Assembly (NCBI RefSeq): GCF_000235605.1
Contig: NC_016584.1
Span: 2,964,001 to 3,028,000, forward strand
DNA length: 64,000 bases
Direction: 5' to 3'
DNA from: Desulfosporosinus orientis DSM 765
Lineage (GTDB): Bacteria > Bacillota > Desulfitobacteriia > Desulfitobacteriales > Desulfitobacteriaceae
Below are positions 53,324-62,824 of the stretch, piece after piece (within the stretch, counting starts at the first letter, position 1; each line of letters opens with the position of its first letter). The position numbers were made by a program, and so were the translations under genes. The notes under the pieces were generated by a model that did not search any database, was not told the origin of the DNA, and saw nothing but the letters and a program-made list of their open reading frames with translations.

Positions 53324-54967
53324 ATGAGTATGTTTTGTTTTCAGTGTCAGGAAACAGCTAAAGGAACCGGTTGTACGTTGAAAGGGGTTTGCGGGAAAAC
53401 AGAGAATGTTGCCAATTTGCAGGATCTCCTTATCTACACGTTAAAAGGAATCGCAATCTATGCTGTTCAAGCCCGTGAGCGTTATCTAGTACGCAAAGAC
53501 GTAGATCAATTTATTATGGAAAGCCTTTTCAGCACCATTACCAATGCTAACTTTGATAAAGAGCGTTTCATAAAACGGATCCAGGCTGCCCTCGAACTTA
53601 GAGAAGATCTGAAACAAGCACTCATTCGTGTGGGAGGTACTATACCTGAGAACTTACAAGATGCTGCGACTTGGACGGGTACCCCGGAGGAGTTCGAAGG
53701 GAAAGCCGCTCTTGTAGGCATCTTAACCACAGAAAATGAAGATATCCGTTCTCTCAGGGAGTTGCTCACCTATGGTTTAAAAGGGATGGCAGCCTATGCT
53801 GAACATGCCTATACTCTTCAACACCAAGATGCCGGGATCTTCGCCTTTATAGAAAAAGCCTTAGTGGCTACTCTGGATGATACCCTTGAAGCTGGGGATC
53901 TGGTAGCTCTTGTCTTGGAAGCAGGAAAACACGGGGTTGATGTCATGGCTCTATTAGATAAAGCTAACACCACCACCTACGGAAACCCGGAACTGACCAA
54001 AGTCAATATCGGGGTACGCAACAACCCAGCCATTCTCATCAGTGGACATGATCTCAAAGATCTCGAAGAACTTCTCATCCAAACAGAAGGAACCGGCGTG
54101 GATGTTTACACCCACGGCGAAATGCTTCCGGCTCACTATTACCCGGCCTTCAAGAAATATGAGCATTTTGTCGGCAACTACGGTAACGCCTGGTATAAAC
54201 AAGATAAAGAGTTTGACACGTTTAACGGGCCAATATTCTTAACCACCAATTGCTTGGTTCCCCCGAAAGATTCCTATAAAGACCGGGTCTACACTACTGG
54301 AGTGGTTGGTTTTGAAGGGGTTAAACACATTCCCGATCGGGAAGACGGAAAAGCGAAAGATTTTTCAGCACTGATTGAACATGCCAAGCAATGCCCGCCG
54401 CCCACAGAAATCGAGACCGGTGAGATTGTTGGGGGATTTGCCCACAATCAAGTTCTGGCCCTGGCAGATAAAGTCGTGGATGCCGTCAAGTCCGGAGCTA
54501 TAAAGCGCTTCTTTGTTATGGCAGGCTGTGATGGCCGCATGAAGAGCCGTGATTATTACACAGACTTTGCCAAAGCATTACCTCAAGATACCGTTATTCT
54601 GACGGCAGGCTGTGCTAAATACAAGTACAACAAGCTCAACTTAGGAGATATTGGAGGCATCCCCCGGGTTCTAGATGCGGGACAATGTAATGATTCTTAC
54701 TCCTTAGCAGTTATCGCCCTGAAACTCAAAGAAGTTTTTGGCTTAGAGGATGTTAACCAACTCCCCATCTCCTATAACATCGCTTGGTATGAGCAAAAGG
54801 CAGTCATTGTCTTGCTCGCTCTCCTGTATCTGGGTGTGAAAAATATCCACCTCGGACCCACGCTTCCAGCCTTCTTATCTCCAAATGTAGCCAAGGTTTT
54901 GGTGGAGAACTTCGGCATAGCAGGAATCACAAACGAAGAAGACGATCTTAAAATCTTTATGGCTTAA
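53324..54967 (+). CDS. hcp: Hydroxylamine reductase / hybrid cluster protein
   Basis: 547 residues from ATG 53324, six bases after AGGAGGAG. The N-terminal cluster cysteines C5, C8, C17 and C23 ([13 protein letters not shown], then C) have the spacing of the anaerobe class. Downstream [38 protein letters not shown] and [11 protein letters not shown] carry hybrid-cluster ligands. The enzyme reduces hydroxylamine in vitro and protects against nitric oxide, acting as NO reductase or nitrosylase in E. coli. It is monocistronic with a Crp/Fnr palindrome and a strong terminator. Confidence 0.97.
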   Translation: MSMFCFQCQETAKGTGCTLKGVCGKTENVANLQDLLIYTLKGIAIYAVQARERYLVRKDVDQFIMESLFSTITNANFDKERFIKRIQAALELREDLKQALIRVGGTIPENLQDAATWTGTPEEFEGKAALVGILTTENEDIRSLRELLTYGLKGMAAYAEHAYTLQHQDAGIFAFIEKALVATLDDTLEAGDLVALVLEAGKHGVDVMALLDKANTTTYGNPELTKVNIGVRNNPAILISGHDLKDLEELLIQTEGTGVDVYTHGEMLPAHYYPAFKKYEHFVGNYGNAWYKQDKEFDTFNGPIFLTTNCLVPPKDSYKDRVYTTGVVGFEGVKHIPDREDGKAKDFSALIEHAKQCPPPTEIETGEIVGGFAHNQVLALADKVVDAVKSGAIKRFFVMAGCDGRMKSRDYYTDFAKALPQDTVILTAGCAKYKYNKLNLGDIGGIPRVLDAGQCNDSYSLAVIALKLKEVFGLEDVNQLPISYNIAWYEQKAVIVLLALLYLGVKNIHLGPTLPAFLSPNVAKVLVENFGIAGITNEEDDLKIFMA

Positions 54968-54977
54968 ATAAGCCCAG

Positions 54978-55026
54978 GCCCAGCTCAAAATCTTACGCCA
55001 GTAGGAGTTTGAGCTGGGTCGTTTTT
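54978..55026 (+). terminator. Rho-independent terminator after hcp
   Basis: CCCAGCTCAAA pairs with TTTGAGCTGGG (11 bp), followed by TCG and six T residues. Confidence 0.9.
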
Positions 55027-55213
55027 TGGGGTTTGTCACCTTCGTAAGTTAGTTATAAGGAAGCCGACGGATATTTGGACTAGAAAGAGTAAAATCGACC
55101 TTTCTGTAAAAATCTGTGAATTTTTCTTATAGAAATTACCAGTGTTAAATTGCACCATTTGGTTAAGATAAAGTCACTGGAAGAAAAATATACACCAAAG
55201 GAGGGGCATAACC

Positions 55214-55420
55214 ATGGCAGGAGAAAGAAACACTAATACACCTGCAGCTCAAGGAGCAACACGACAGTTGGATCAATTCAAATGGACAGTAGCTAACGAA
55301 ATGGGACTTCAGCTTGGAGGGGACCGTACAAGTCGTGAGAATGGCTCAGTAGGCGGGCAAATGACCAAAAAAATGATTCAATTTGCAGAGGAACACCTTA
55401 AACAGGGTAACAGGATATAA
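55214..55420 (+). CDS. Alpha/beta-type small acid-soluble spore protein
   Basis: 68 residues. FKWTVANEMGLQLGGDRTSR is followed by NGSVGGQMTKKMI, the two conserved DNA-binding blocks of alpha/beta SASPs. These coat and protect spore DNA and are degraded on germination by the GPR protease near the EMG segment. The ATG follows GGAGGGG. It shows that the organism forms endospores. Expression would be forespore-specific, but I could not fix a sigma-G promoter with confidence. Confidence 0.95.
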   Translation: MAGERNTNTPAAQGATRQLDQFKWTVANEMGLQLGGDRTSRENGSVGGQMTKKMIQFAEEHLKQGNRI

Positions 55421-55470
55421 TTACAGACCATAATAAAGAAGAAAGGAGAGGGATACCCTTCTTCTTTAGA

Positions 55471-55499
55471 AACGTCGGAACAAATTTCGGCGTTTTTTT
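55471..55499 (+). terminator. Rho-independent terminator after the spore protein gene
   Basis: ACGTCG pairs with CGGCGT (one U-G pair) and is followed by seven T residues. Just upstream an AAGAAG/CTTCTT hairpin (about 55435-55467) lacks its own T run, and downstream another stem CCAATACCCGCT/AGCGGGTATTGG lies at about 55546-55584. Confidence 0.75.
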
Positions 55500-55677
55500 A
55501 TTTCTGAAACCGAAGGGCAATTAACTTAGTTTTCGGGTGCGCCATCCAATACCCGCTCTGCCAACTCGCAAAGCGGGTATTGGTGTTCAATCTGAATAAA
55601 TAAAACCCGGCGATGGAATAGATAATACTATTTAGAGAAGAACCAAAATTGGCATTCAAATGAGGGTAGATTCTAAG

Positions 55678-56364
55678 ATGCAAATTGACATTTTGCCGCG
55701 GACAGCATTAGCATTTTTCGTGTTGTTAATTTTGACTCGACTATTAGGTAAAAAACAACTTAGTCATCTTACATTTTTTAATTATATTACAGGGATAACC
55801 TTTGGCAACATTGCCGCAGAGCTTGCAAGTGATAAACAAATAACTACTGCGGAAGGGTTGGCAAGCTTAATTCTTTGGACGGTGTTAACAATTATTGTTG
55901 ATTTTTTAAGCTTAAAGTCAGGATCAATTAGGACATTCTTAAATGGAGAACCTGCTGTTTTAATAAAGCAAGGGAAAATTCAACATAAAGTAATGTCCAA
56001 AATGAGGTTGAGTTTGGACGAGTTACTTACAATGCTTAGGAATAGCAATGTGTTTTCAATCAAAGACGTGGACTATGCTATAATTGAAACGAATGGGCAT
56101 CTCAGTGTGTCAAAAAAGCAGGATCAACAAGCGGCTACGAGACAAGATATGCATATTCCTGGTAGTGATGAGTTCCGGATTCCAGTTGAGATAATTGTTG
56201 ATGGTAAAATAGTCAAACGCAATCTTCAGGAATTTAATATCAGTTACCAGTGGATATACCATGAACTGAGAAAAGTAGGGATTGTTTCAGTAAGTGAGGT
56301 ATTATATGCCGAGCTTGAGAGTGAAGGCACAATCTTTATTGACAAATATGAGAACAGTAAATAA
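55678..56364 (+). CDS. DUF421 (YetF-type) membrane protein
   Basis: About 228 residues from ATG 55678, eleven bases after GAGGG; ATG 55660 is the alternative. Three N-terminal membrane helices (LALFF-type start, LTFFNYITGITFGNIAAELA, ASLILWTVLTIIVDFL) are followed by a soluble YetF-like beta-rich domain (FLNGEPAVLIKQGKI; MRLSLDELLTMLR). The family is widespread in spore formers, and some members influence germination; its biochemical role is unknown. It follows the spore protein gene but has its own terminator. Confidence 0.85.
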   Translation: MQIDILPRTALAFFVLLILTRLLGKKQLSHLTFFNYITGITFGNIAAELASDKQITTAEGLASLILWTVLTIIVDFLSLKSGSIRTFLNGEPAVLIKQGKIQHKVMSKMRLSLDELLTMLRNSNVFSIKDVDYAIIETNGHLSVSKKQDQQAATRQDMHIPGSDEFRIPVEIIVDGKIVKRNLQEFNISYQWIYHELRKVGIVSVSEVLYAELESEGTIFIDKYENSK

Positions 56365-56448
56365 TTATGACCAATTTGCTTCGCTATTAAAGAGCACTGA
56401 ATATTAATGAGTTAATTTTTCACGATTTATTGCTTGCGGTACTTAAAC

Positions 56449-56492
56449 GCCAGTCCCTCTTTGATATGCACATCGAAGGGAGACTGGCTTTT
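56449..56492 (+). terminator. Rho-independent terminator after the DUF421 gene
   Basis: GCCAGTCCCTC pairs with GGGAGACTGGC with one interior mismatch, extended by TTGAT/ATCGA, and is followed by TTTT. Confidence 0.8.
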
Positions 56493-56725
56493 AAGTTTTA
56501 TAACTTAAATGGAGGACGATAAATCGCATATCAAAGGGGAAGGAGAAAAGGAAATGGAAATATAGCGGCGAAATTATCTGGGAAGCAAAAGGCAAGTCAA
56601 CCCCAGGAAGGTGAGCTAGATATGGTGCATTTAACAGCATGTGGAAAAGAAATATGTAAAAACTGATAAAGACGGGCAATCCCCATGTATTAGAGTTGTA
56701 ATTATTAAAAGGATGGTAATAAAAA
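56493..56725. other. Gap before the HAD gene without recognised features
   Basis: About 230 bases. A run of short frames with ribosome-like AGGAG motifs (for instance a 14-codon frame from about 56621) suggests eroded coding DNA, but no family can be recognised and no strong promoter stands out. Confidence 0.35.
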
Positions 56726-57352
56726 ATGGATATCGATAGTATTATTTTTGATTTAGACGGCACTCTTTGGAATTCAATAGAAGGAATCTGTAAGGCTTGG
56801 AAAATAGTCCTAGCAAACTATCCAAACATTACAAAAGTAATAACACCTGAAGATATGCAGGGATGCATGGGGCTGCCAATGAATGAAATAGGCATAAAGT
56901 TATTTCCGGATTTCGATGAAGATTTTCTAAGGAAATTAATGAAAGAATTCTGTGAAACAGAACAAGTTTATTTAGAAAAACACGGTGGTATGTTATTTCC
57001 TAAATTAGAAGAGACTCTTAAAAAGTTATCCAAAAAATACAAATTGTTCATAGTTAGCAATTGTCAGGATGGCTATATTCAAGCCTTTTTTAAGGCTCAT
57101 AAATTAGATAAATACTTCAGTGATTTTGAATCTTGGGGAGTAACAGGGCTGTCAAAAGGCGAAAACAATAAACTTATCATGGTCAGAAATGATCTGAAAA
57201 AACCAATTTATGTAGGAGATACAAATGGAGACGCCGAGTCAGCCAAAGTGGCAGAAATCCCCTTTGTATATGCCAGATACGGGTTTGGCAAGGTTGAAGA
57301 ATATGATTATGTTATTGATAGTTTTGAAGAACTGATAACTTTAGGCATATAA
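56726..57352 (+). CDS. HAD-superfamily hydrolase, phosphoglycolate-phosphatase-like
   Basis: 208 residues. Motif I is IIFDLDGTLWNS with nucleophile Asp9 and acid/base Asp11; motif II is FIVSNCQDG; the motif III Lys lies in LSKGENNK; motif IV is VGDTNGDAESAK. The helical cap inserted after motif I is of the small-phosphatase type. It would hydrolyse a phosphomonoester; the substrate is not predictable. It is followed by a cupin gene 31 bases on, probably co-transcribed. Confidence 0.9.
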   Translation: MDIDSIIFDLDGTLWNSIEGICKAWKIVLANYPNITKVITPEDMQGCMGLPMNEIGIKLFPDFDEDFLRKLMKEFCETEQVYLEKHGGMLFPKLEETLKKLSKKYKLFIVSNCQDGYIQAFFKAHKLDKYFSDFESWGVTGLSKGENNKLIMVRNDLKKPIYVGDTNGDAESAKVAEIPFVYARYGFGKVEEYDYVIDSFEELITLGI

Positions 57353-57383
57353 GCCATACATAATGAAATATGAGGTGTGCATA

Positions 57384-57743
57384 ATGGAAAAAATTAATTT
57401 AGAAGAAAAATTCCGCCTTTTTAACGAATACTGGAGTCCCAAAATAATCGGGGAGGTCAATGATTCCTATGTCAAAATAGCCAAGCTAAAAGGAGAATTT
57501 ACCTGGCATTTACACGATAATGAAGATGAGATGTTTTATGTTGTCCAAGGCTTATTGACCATAAAATTCAGAGATAAAGACGTACACTTGCGGAAAGGAG
57601 AAACTATCATCATTCCTAAAGGAATTGAACACATGCCTGTTGCTGATGAGGAAGTCCACGTACTGTTAATAGAGCCAAAGAGCACCTTGAATACCGGAAA
57701 CGTAATAAATGATAAAACTGTGGAAAAATTGGAGAGAATTTAA
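57384..57743 (+). CDS. Cupin-domain protein
   Basis: 119 residues from ATG 57384, behind GAGGTG; the ATG at 57363 is less likely. The single barrel holds [20 protein letters not shown], with the metal-ligand His and Glu residues of motif 1, and [14 protein letters not shown] with the His of motif 2, so metal binding is likely. Small cupins of this kind include isomerases and sensor-type proteins; no substrate can be assigned. It lies behind the HAD gene. Confidence 0.88.
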   Translation: MEKINLEEKFRLFNEYWSPKIIGEVNDSYVKIAKLKGEFTWHLHDNEDEMFYVVQGLLTIKFRDKDVHLRKGETIIIPKGIEHMPVADEEVHVLLIEPKSTLNTGNVINDKTVEKLERI

Positions 57744-57769
57744 TTTTTTGCTAAAAGGACTGATTCATT

Positions 57770-57924
57770 TGAAATACACCGGCACCATATATCGCCCGCC
57801 CTTCGAGGCAAGATCCTTACTGCTGCAGGTCACCTCGGGCTGCAGCCATAACCAATGCAGCTTTTGCAGCATGTATAACGAATTAGCCCCGATACCACGG
57901 TTTCGGCAAATATTTCAGGGATGA
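57770..57924 (+). pseudogene. Truncated radical-SAM protein
   Basis: From TTG 57770 the frame reads [20 protein letters not shown] followed by [14 protein letters not shown], the N-terminus and cluster cysteines of a family of clostridial radical-SAM proteins. After ~45 codons the sequence becomes unrelated and stops at 57924. The remaining ~250 residues are absent, so the gene is broken. It starts 27 bases after the cupin gene. Confidence 0.75.
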
Positions 57925-57925
57925 C

Positions 57926-57972
57926 GCTATTAGTGATAGTTTTTCTCAACAGAAAAATTTTCACTAATAGCA
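57926..57972. terminator. Two-part stem-loop after the radical-SAM fragment
   Basis: GCTATTAGTGA pairs with TCACTAATAGC (11 bp), enclosing an inner TTTTTCT-CAAC-AGAAAAA hairpin. It begins two bases after the stop and likely ends transcription of the HAD-cupin unit, although no outer T run follows. Confidence 0.6.
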
Positions 57973-57993
57973 TAATTAATGGCAAAAACTTCA

Positions 57994-58023
57994 TTGACAT
58001 GAAAAGGCTGGGTGTTATATAAT
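57994..58023 (+). promoter_or_regulatory. Promoter of the third oligopeptide-type ABC operon
   Basis: Consensus TTGACA at 57994-57999 and TATAAT at 58018-58023 with an 18-bp spacer. The start point would be near 58030. Confidence 0.85.
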
Positions 58024-58140
58024 ATCACAAAAGTAAGATTGGTAATCTAATACTGACTATTCGAGGACACCTAAGAGTGCCGAATATAAATATCAAACAA
58101 AGGCGTTTTATAGGATATAAAGCGTTTTTGTTTTTTTATA
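58024..58140 (+). promoter_or_regulatory. Leader with intrinsic terminator (candidate attenuator or riboswitch)
   Basis: Between the promoter and the binding-protein gene lie three helices in order: AGATT-GGT-AATCT; TATTCG/CGAATA enclosing CAC/GTG; and a terminator CGTTTTATA/TATAAAGCG (about 58105-58127) followed by TTTTTGTTTTTTT. A terminator inside the leader implies regulated read-through. I could not assign it to a known riboswitch class. Confidence 0.55.
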
Positions 58141-58194
58141 AATAGTTTCACTATTTTACAAAATTAAAAAAATCACAAAAGAGGAGGTTTTCAC

Positions 58195-59829
58195 ATGCTA
58201 AAGAAAAGAATCTCGGCAATCCTTTCCTTACTCATGATCCTGACCCTTCTTGCCGGCTGCGGAGCGCCCGCACCCTCAGCCACGGACGGCCAGCAGGCTT
58301 CCGGGGAAAAAATCATCCGTATTTCTCAGTCTCCCGGAGGTAAAATCGACCCTGGAGTCATTACAGACTACACTTCCTGTGTGGCAGTGGTCAATATGTA
58401 TGATTCTCTGGTGTATCCTGACCTGGACAATAAAATCGTACCCTCTGTGGCCAAGGAATGGAAGGTAAGTCCTGACGGTCTCGAATGGACTTTCACCCTT
58501 AATCAGGGGATAAAGTTTCACGACGGCTCAGAACTAAAAGCCAGCGATGTCGTTTTCAGCGCCAACCGCCTAATGACAATCGGTGAAGGTTTTGCCTACC
58601 TTTTCAAGGATTATCTGGCCAAGACGGAAGCAGTGGATGACTATACTGTAAAATTCACACTCTCCAAACCCTTTGCGCCTTTCCTGTCCATACTTCCCAG
58701 GCTGTACATATTAAATGAAGATCTGGTGAAGTCCCATCAAGCGCAAGGCTCTTACGGTGAATTCGGTGATTACGGCAAAACCTATCTCGCGGAAAACGAT
58801 GCGGGAAGCGGAGCTTATACCTGTTCGGAAATGAAGGTACAGGACAAGATCGTCCTCAAAAAATTCAAAGACTATTTCGGTACCTTTGAAACCAATGCCC
58901 CTGACATCGTGGAAATAATCATGAATACCGAACCTGCCACCATCCGTACCATGATGACCAACAAACAGCTGGATATCAGCGACCAATGGCAGACCGACGA
59001 GGCCTATTCCGCCCTTGACAAAATCAATGGCGTAGATTTGGGCAGCTACTCTAACGGAACCGTATTCTATCTCATGCTCAATACCAAAAAAGCTCCCACC
59101 GACGACGTGCATATCCGCCGGGCCCTGGCTTATGTAATCGATTACGCCCAGGTGACCCAATCCTTGTTCCCCGGTTATGTCAAGGCCGACTCCGTCGTAC
59201 CCAAGGGGGTCTTGGGCTATACGGACGAATACAAATATGATTTCAATCTGGAAAAGGCCAAAGAAGAGCTGAAGCAGTCAAAATACGCCAATTCCCTGGA
59301 TTCCACCCCTGTAGAAGTCGACTGGATTGCCGATGTGCCGGATGAAGAAAAACTGGCCTTGCTCATTCAGGCCACCGCTCAGCAAATCGGCTTAAAAGTC
59401 AACGTGGTGAAGGTTCCCTGGGCCACCCATGTGGATAATGTCTCCAGAATCGAATCCACTCCCAATGCCACGACCACCTTCGTATCCAGTGACTACAGTG
59501 AAGCGGGCGCTCTGCTTTATCAGCGCTTCCATTCCGATACGGCTTCCACCTGGCAGCAAACCGAGTGGCTGAAGGATTCCGCAGTGGACACCAAAATCAA
59601 AGATGCCCTGACGACCACCGATGAAACAGCCAGGGCCTCTGTATACAAGGAACTGCAGAAAGAAGCTTATGACAGCTGCTGGGGGATACCCGTTGCCGAG
59701 CAGGCAGAAAAGCACGCTTACTATGATTACATTAAATTCCCCGCCATGGAAAGAGCAGCGGAAGGCAAACCCGTCTCAATGGCCATGGGCTACAACTTCC
59801 TGTTCCGGACCTTTGCCGTCAATAAATAA
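58195..59829 (+). CDS. Family 5 solute-binding lipoprotein, system C
   Basis: 544 residues. The lipobox is LLAGCGAP after a typical signal. The family 5 fold shows in FTLNQGIKFHDGSELKASDV near residue 100 and IRRALAYVIDYAQVTQSLFP near residue 310. It starts the third transporter, behind a promoter, a terminator-bearing leader and a GAGGAGG site. A racemase-like gene at the end of the operon suggests a peptide, amino acid or hydantoin-type ligand rather than nickel, but this is inference. Confidence 0.92.
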   Translation: MLKKRISAILSLLMILTLLAGCGAPAPSATDGQQASGEKIIRISQSPGGKIDPGVITDYTSCVAVVNMYDSLVYPDLDNKIVPSVAKEWKVSPDGLEWTFTLNQGIKFHDGSELKASDVVFSANRLMTIGEGFAYLFKDYLAKTEAVDDYTVKFTLSKPFAPFLSILPRLYILNEDLVKSHQAQGSYGEFGDYGKTYLAENDAGSGAYTCSEMKVQDKIVLKKFKDYFGTFETNAPDIVEIIMNTEPATIRTMMTNKQLDISDQWQTDEAYSALDKINGVDLGSYSNGTVFYLMLNTKKAPTDDVHIRRALAYVIDYAQVTQSLFPGYVKADSVVPKGVLGYTDEYKYDFNLEKAKEELKQSKYANSLDSTPVEVDWIADVPDEEKLALLIQATAQQIGLKVNVVKVPWATHVDNVSRIESTPNATTTFVSSDYSEAGALLYQRFHSDTASTWQQTEWLKDSAVDTKIKDALTTTDETARASVYKELQKEAYDSCWGIPVAEQAEKHAYYDYIKFPAMERAAEGKPVSMAMGYNFLFRTFAVNK

Positions 59830-59855
59830 ACAGGACATAGAAAAGTGGGTTTACT

Positions 59856-60881
59856 ATGAATTTCAAGAAATTTATTCTGCATAGACTGCTCCTATCCATT
59901 GTGGTTATCTTCGGACTTTCCATTGTTATTTTCTGCATTGCCCGCATTGTCCCCGGGGACCCTGCTCGGATGGCCCTGGGGGCTACGGCCACAGAGCAGG
60001 CTTTGGCAACCTTCCGGGTCGAAAATCACTTAAACGATCCGCTGCCCATGCAGTATGTCTATTGGATCAAAGGGGTTTTAACCGGTGATTTCGGGATATC
60101 CACCATGACCAAAAGGCCGGTGGCCCAGGATATGGCCGAGTTTCTGCCGGCTACTCTGGAAGTCGTCATCTTAGCTGCGGTATTTCTGGTCATGGGCTCC
60201 GTATTTTTGGGAAGGCTGGCTGCGAAACACAGGGACAGCGTCCTGGATGCGGCGGTCCGTGTATTTTCTTATGCCGGAGTTGCCATTCCAGGCTTCGTGC
60301 TTGCCGTTCTGCTGCTTTTGCTGTTCGGCTATGTCTGGCCGGTCATTCCCGTACTGGGCCGCTTGAGCTATGGCATCCCGGTACCGCCCCATATCACGGG
60401 CATGTATACTTTGGACAGCCTGCTGACAGGTCATTTTTCCACCTTCTGGGATGCCTTTTTGCATATCCTGACACCTGCCCTGGCCCTTTGTGCCGGGGGC
60501 ATGTTCCAGGAAGCCCGTCTGGTCCGAAACGCCATGACGGAAAACATGGGTAAGGACTACCTGGCTGCTATGGAGGGCTACGGTGTTCCCAAAAGACTGA
60601 TCATGAACAAATACCTTTTTAAGCCTTCCCTGATTCCCGCTGTGTCCTGCATGGGCATGGACATAGCGGCCCTGATGAGCAACGCTTTCCTGATCGAAGT
60701 GATTTTCGGCTGGCCCGGAATTTCCAAATACGGAATGAACGCTATGCTGGCCAAGGATCTAAATGCCATTTCCAGTGTAATCATCATTTTTGGGACGATA
60801 TTTGTCGCCGTTAATATCATCGTTGACATTATTGTTGCTTATCTGGATCCGAGAATACGGTTGGGAGGCGGTAAGCAATGA
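59856..60881 (+). CDS. ABC permease, DppB type, system C
   Basis: 341 residues with six membrane segments. ARIVPGDPARMALGATATEQ follows helix 1, and the EAA loop GKDYLAAMEGYGVPKRLIMN and the end LDPRIRLGGG match DppB. The next permease overlaps by four bases (ATGA). No clear ribosome site stronger than AAGTGGG precedes it. Confidence 0.92.
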   Translation: MNFKKFILHRLLLSIVVIFGLSIVIFCIARIVPGDPARMALGATATEQALATFRVENHLNDPLPMQYVYWIKGVLTGDFGISTMTKRPVAQDMAEFLPATLEVVILAAVFLVMGSVFLGRLAAKHRDSVLDAAVRVFSYAGVAIPGFVLAVLLLLLFGYVWPVIPVLGRLSYGIPVPPHITGMYTLDSLLTGHFSTFWDAFLHILTPALALCAGGMFQEARLVRNAMTENMGKDYLAAMEGYGVPKRLIMNKYLFKPSLIPAVSCMGMDIAALMSNAFLIEVIFGWPGISKYGMNAMLAKDLNAISSVIIIFGTIFVAVNIIVDIIVAYLDPRIRLGGGKQ

Positions 60882-61831
60882 TTAAGAACCGGGAAGCGGA
60901 GATCAAAAAAGCCCTGGCCTATGAAGCCAAACGCAAGGAAGAACGCCCGGTAACCAGCGATTTTCAAAAACGCCTGGAAAATCTTAAAATAGCCGGACAC
61001 AAGTTTTTCCGGAATAAACTCTCGGGAGTTGGCCTGGCGGTGGTTGTCCTGATTATTCTTGCCGCCGCTTTTGCCCCATATATCACACCTTATCCGGCTC
61101 ATGCCGGTGCCTATGTGGATTTCGCCCATTCCAACAACCCGCCTTCGGCTCAGTTTCTGCTGGGAACGGACAATATGGGCCGGGACATCCTGACCCGCAT
61201 TATCTTTTCCTTCCGGGGAGCCTTATACATGACTGTGGTAGTTCTGGCCATATCCGTGCCTGTTGGCGTATTTCTGGGGATATTGGGGGGGTACCTCAAA
61301 GGCACTCTCGTGGATACAATCATTATGCGCATAACCGATGTGTTCCTTTCCGTGCCGGCCCTGCTTCTGGCCCTGGCGGTGGCCTCGGTGCTTAAACCCA
61401 ACCTGACCAACGCCATGATTGCGGTAACCCTCATGTGGTGGCCCTGGTATACCCGACTGGTGTATGGCATGGCTACATCCTGCCGGAATGAAAACTTCGT
61501 CATTTCAGCCGAACTGATGGGCGCCAGCAAGGCCCATATTATTTTCAAGGAAATCCTGCCCAACTGTCTCTCGGCGGTCTTCACCAAGATGGCCCTGGAT
61601 GTGGGCTGGGTTATCCTGATTGGCGCTACCTTGAGTTATGTGGGCCTTGGCGAACAGCCCCCCACACCGTCTCTGGGCCAGATGGTTTCGGACGGCGCCC
61701 GCTATATGCCGGATTCCTGGTGGATGACGATCTTCCCGTCCATCGCCATTATCATTATCATTCTGGGCTTTAACTTTATGGGGGATGGTATCGGCGATAT
61801 GCTCTCAAAAGGAGATGGCAAGGATGCATGA
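60878..61831 (+). CDS. ABC permease, DppC type, system C
   Basis: 317 residues. A polar N-terminus of ~45 residues precedes six membrane segments; FLLGTDNMGRDILTRIIFSF and the EAA loop NFVISAELMGASKAHIIFKE are family marks. The end NFMGDGIGDMLSK replaces the usual GDxLRDxLDPR form but is close to it. It overlaps both neighbours, so the operon is tightly coupled. Confidence 0.92.
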   Translation: MIKNREAEIKKALAYEAKRKEERPVTSDFQKRLENLKIAGHKFFRNKLSGVGLAVVVLIILAAAFAPYITPYPAHAGAYVDFAHSNNPPSAQFLLGTDNMGRDILTRIIFSFRGALYMTVVVLAISVPVGVFLGILGGYLKGTLVDTIIMRITDVFLSVPALLLALAVASVLKPNLTNAMIAVTLMWWPWYTRLVYGMATSCRNENFVISAELMGASKAHIIFKEILPNCLSAVFTKMALDVGWVILIGATLSYVGLGEQPPTPSLGQMVSDGARYMPDSWWMTIFPSIAIIIIILGFNFMGDGIGDMLSKGDGKDA

Positions 61832-62813
61832 GCAGCATGAAGGGGACAACCCCATTCTGGAAATAAAAAACCTCAAGCTCTGGTACAAAGTCTACAAAGG
61901 CTACTCCAAAGTTCTGGACGGGGTAAACCTCACCGTCCGCAGAGGAGAAAAAGTGGGGATTGTCGGAGAAGCAGGCTGCGGCAAAACCACCACGGTCAAA
62001 AGTATCCTGGGCATTATCCCGGAAAAACGCTATGTCATACCCGAGGGGCAGATCTTCTATAAAGGCCGGGACATCCTGGAGATGTCCGAACGGGAATTGA
62101 ACGGAATACGCAGCGGGGAAATATCCATGATCTACCAAGAACCGGCGGCAGCCCTCAACCCGGTCTTTACCATAGGACAGCAGATGATGGATGTTGTCCG
62201 CTATTCCTCTCAGGGCAAGGGAAAAACCAAACAAGAACAAAAAGAGATGGTACTGCGGGCCATCAATGAAGTCTTCATTCCCGATGCGGAACGCATCTTC
62301 GCTTTTTACCCCAGCCAGCTTTCCGGGGGAATGAAGCAGCGCATCTGTATTGCCATGGCCATCATGACCCAGCGGGACCTGATGATCGCCGACGAGCCGG
62401 GTACGGCTCTGGATGTGACCATTCAGGATCAGGTGCACAGGACCCTGAACGAACTGGTGGAAAAGAGGAACATGTCCCTGATCATGATTACCCATTCCCT
62501 GGGGGTGGCCAGAGAACTGACAGACAGCATCAATGTAATGTACGCCGGCAATGTGGTGGAATCCGCTCAGACGAAGGACCTGTTCAAGCGGACCCTTCAC
62601 CCCTATACCATAGGGCTGATGGAGGCTGTTCCGCGTCTGACCGGCGGAGGCATACAATCTGGTATTTACGGCTCCATTCCCGACTATCTTTACCCGCCGC
62701 CAGGCTGCCGTTTTGCGCCCCGCTGCCAGCGGGCCACTGATGAATGCAGGGAGCAGAAGCCGCCGGTCAGGGACGCAGGCGACGGGCATTGGGTTGCCTG
62801 CTGGCATATCTAG
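61824..62813 (+). CDS. ABC ATPase, DppD type, system C
   Basis: About 329 residues from ATG 61824, nine bases after AAGGAG and overlapping the permease stop by eight bases. Walker A GEAGCGKT, signature LSGGMKQR and Walker [13 protein letters not shown] are present; the Gly in the last motif replaces the usual Thr. The C-terminal cysteine cluster ([19 protein letters not shown]) is that of peptide transporters. Confidence 0.92.
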   Translation: MHEQHEGDNPILEIKNLKLWYKVYKGYSKVLDGVNLTVRRGEKVGIVGEAGCGKTTTVKSILGIIPEKRYVIPEGQIFYKGRDILEMSERELNGIRSGEISMIYQEPAAALNPVFTIGQQMMDVVRYSSQGKGKTKQEQKEMVLRAINEVFIPDAERIFAFYPSQLSGGMKQRICIAMAIMTQRDLMIADEPGTALDVTIQDQVHRTLNELVEKRNMSLIMITHSLGVARELTDSINVMYAGNVVESAQTKDLFKRTLHPYTIGLMEAVPRLTGGGIQSGIYGSIPDYLYPPPGCRFAPRCQRATDECREQKPPVRDAGDGHWVACWHI

Positions 62814-62824
62814 GAGGGGAAAGA

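Noticed and set aside
55498-55683. 61-codon frame on the - strand
   Set aside because: It spans several hairpins and the start of the DUF421 gene and has no ribosome site.
61776-62807. Long open frame of ~340 codons on the - strand
   Set aside because: It lies exactly opposite the DppD-type ATPase gene with its intact motifs; the frame is open only because of codon composition.
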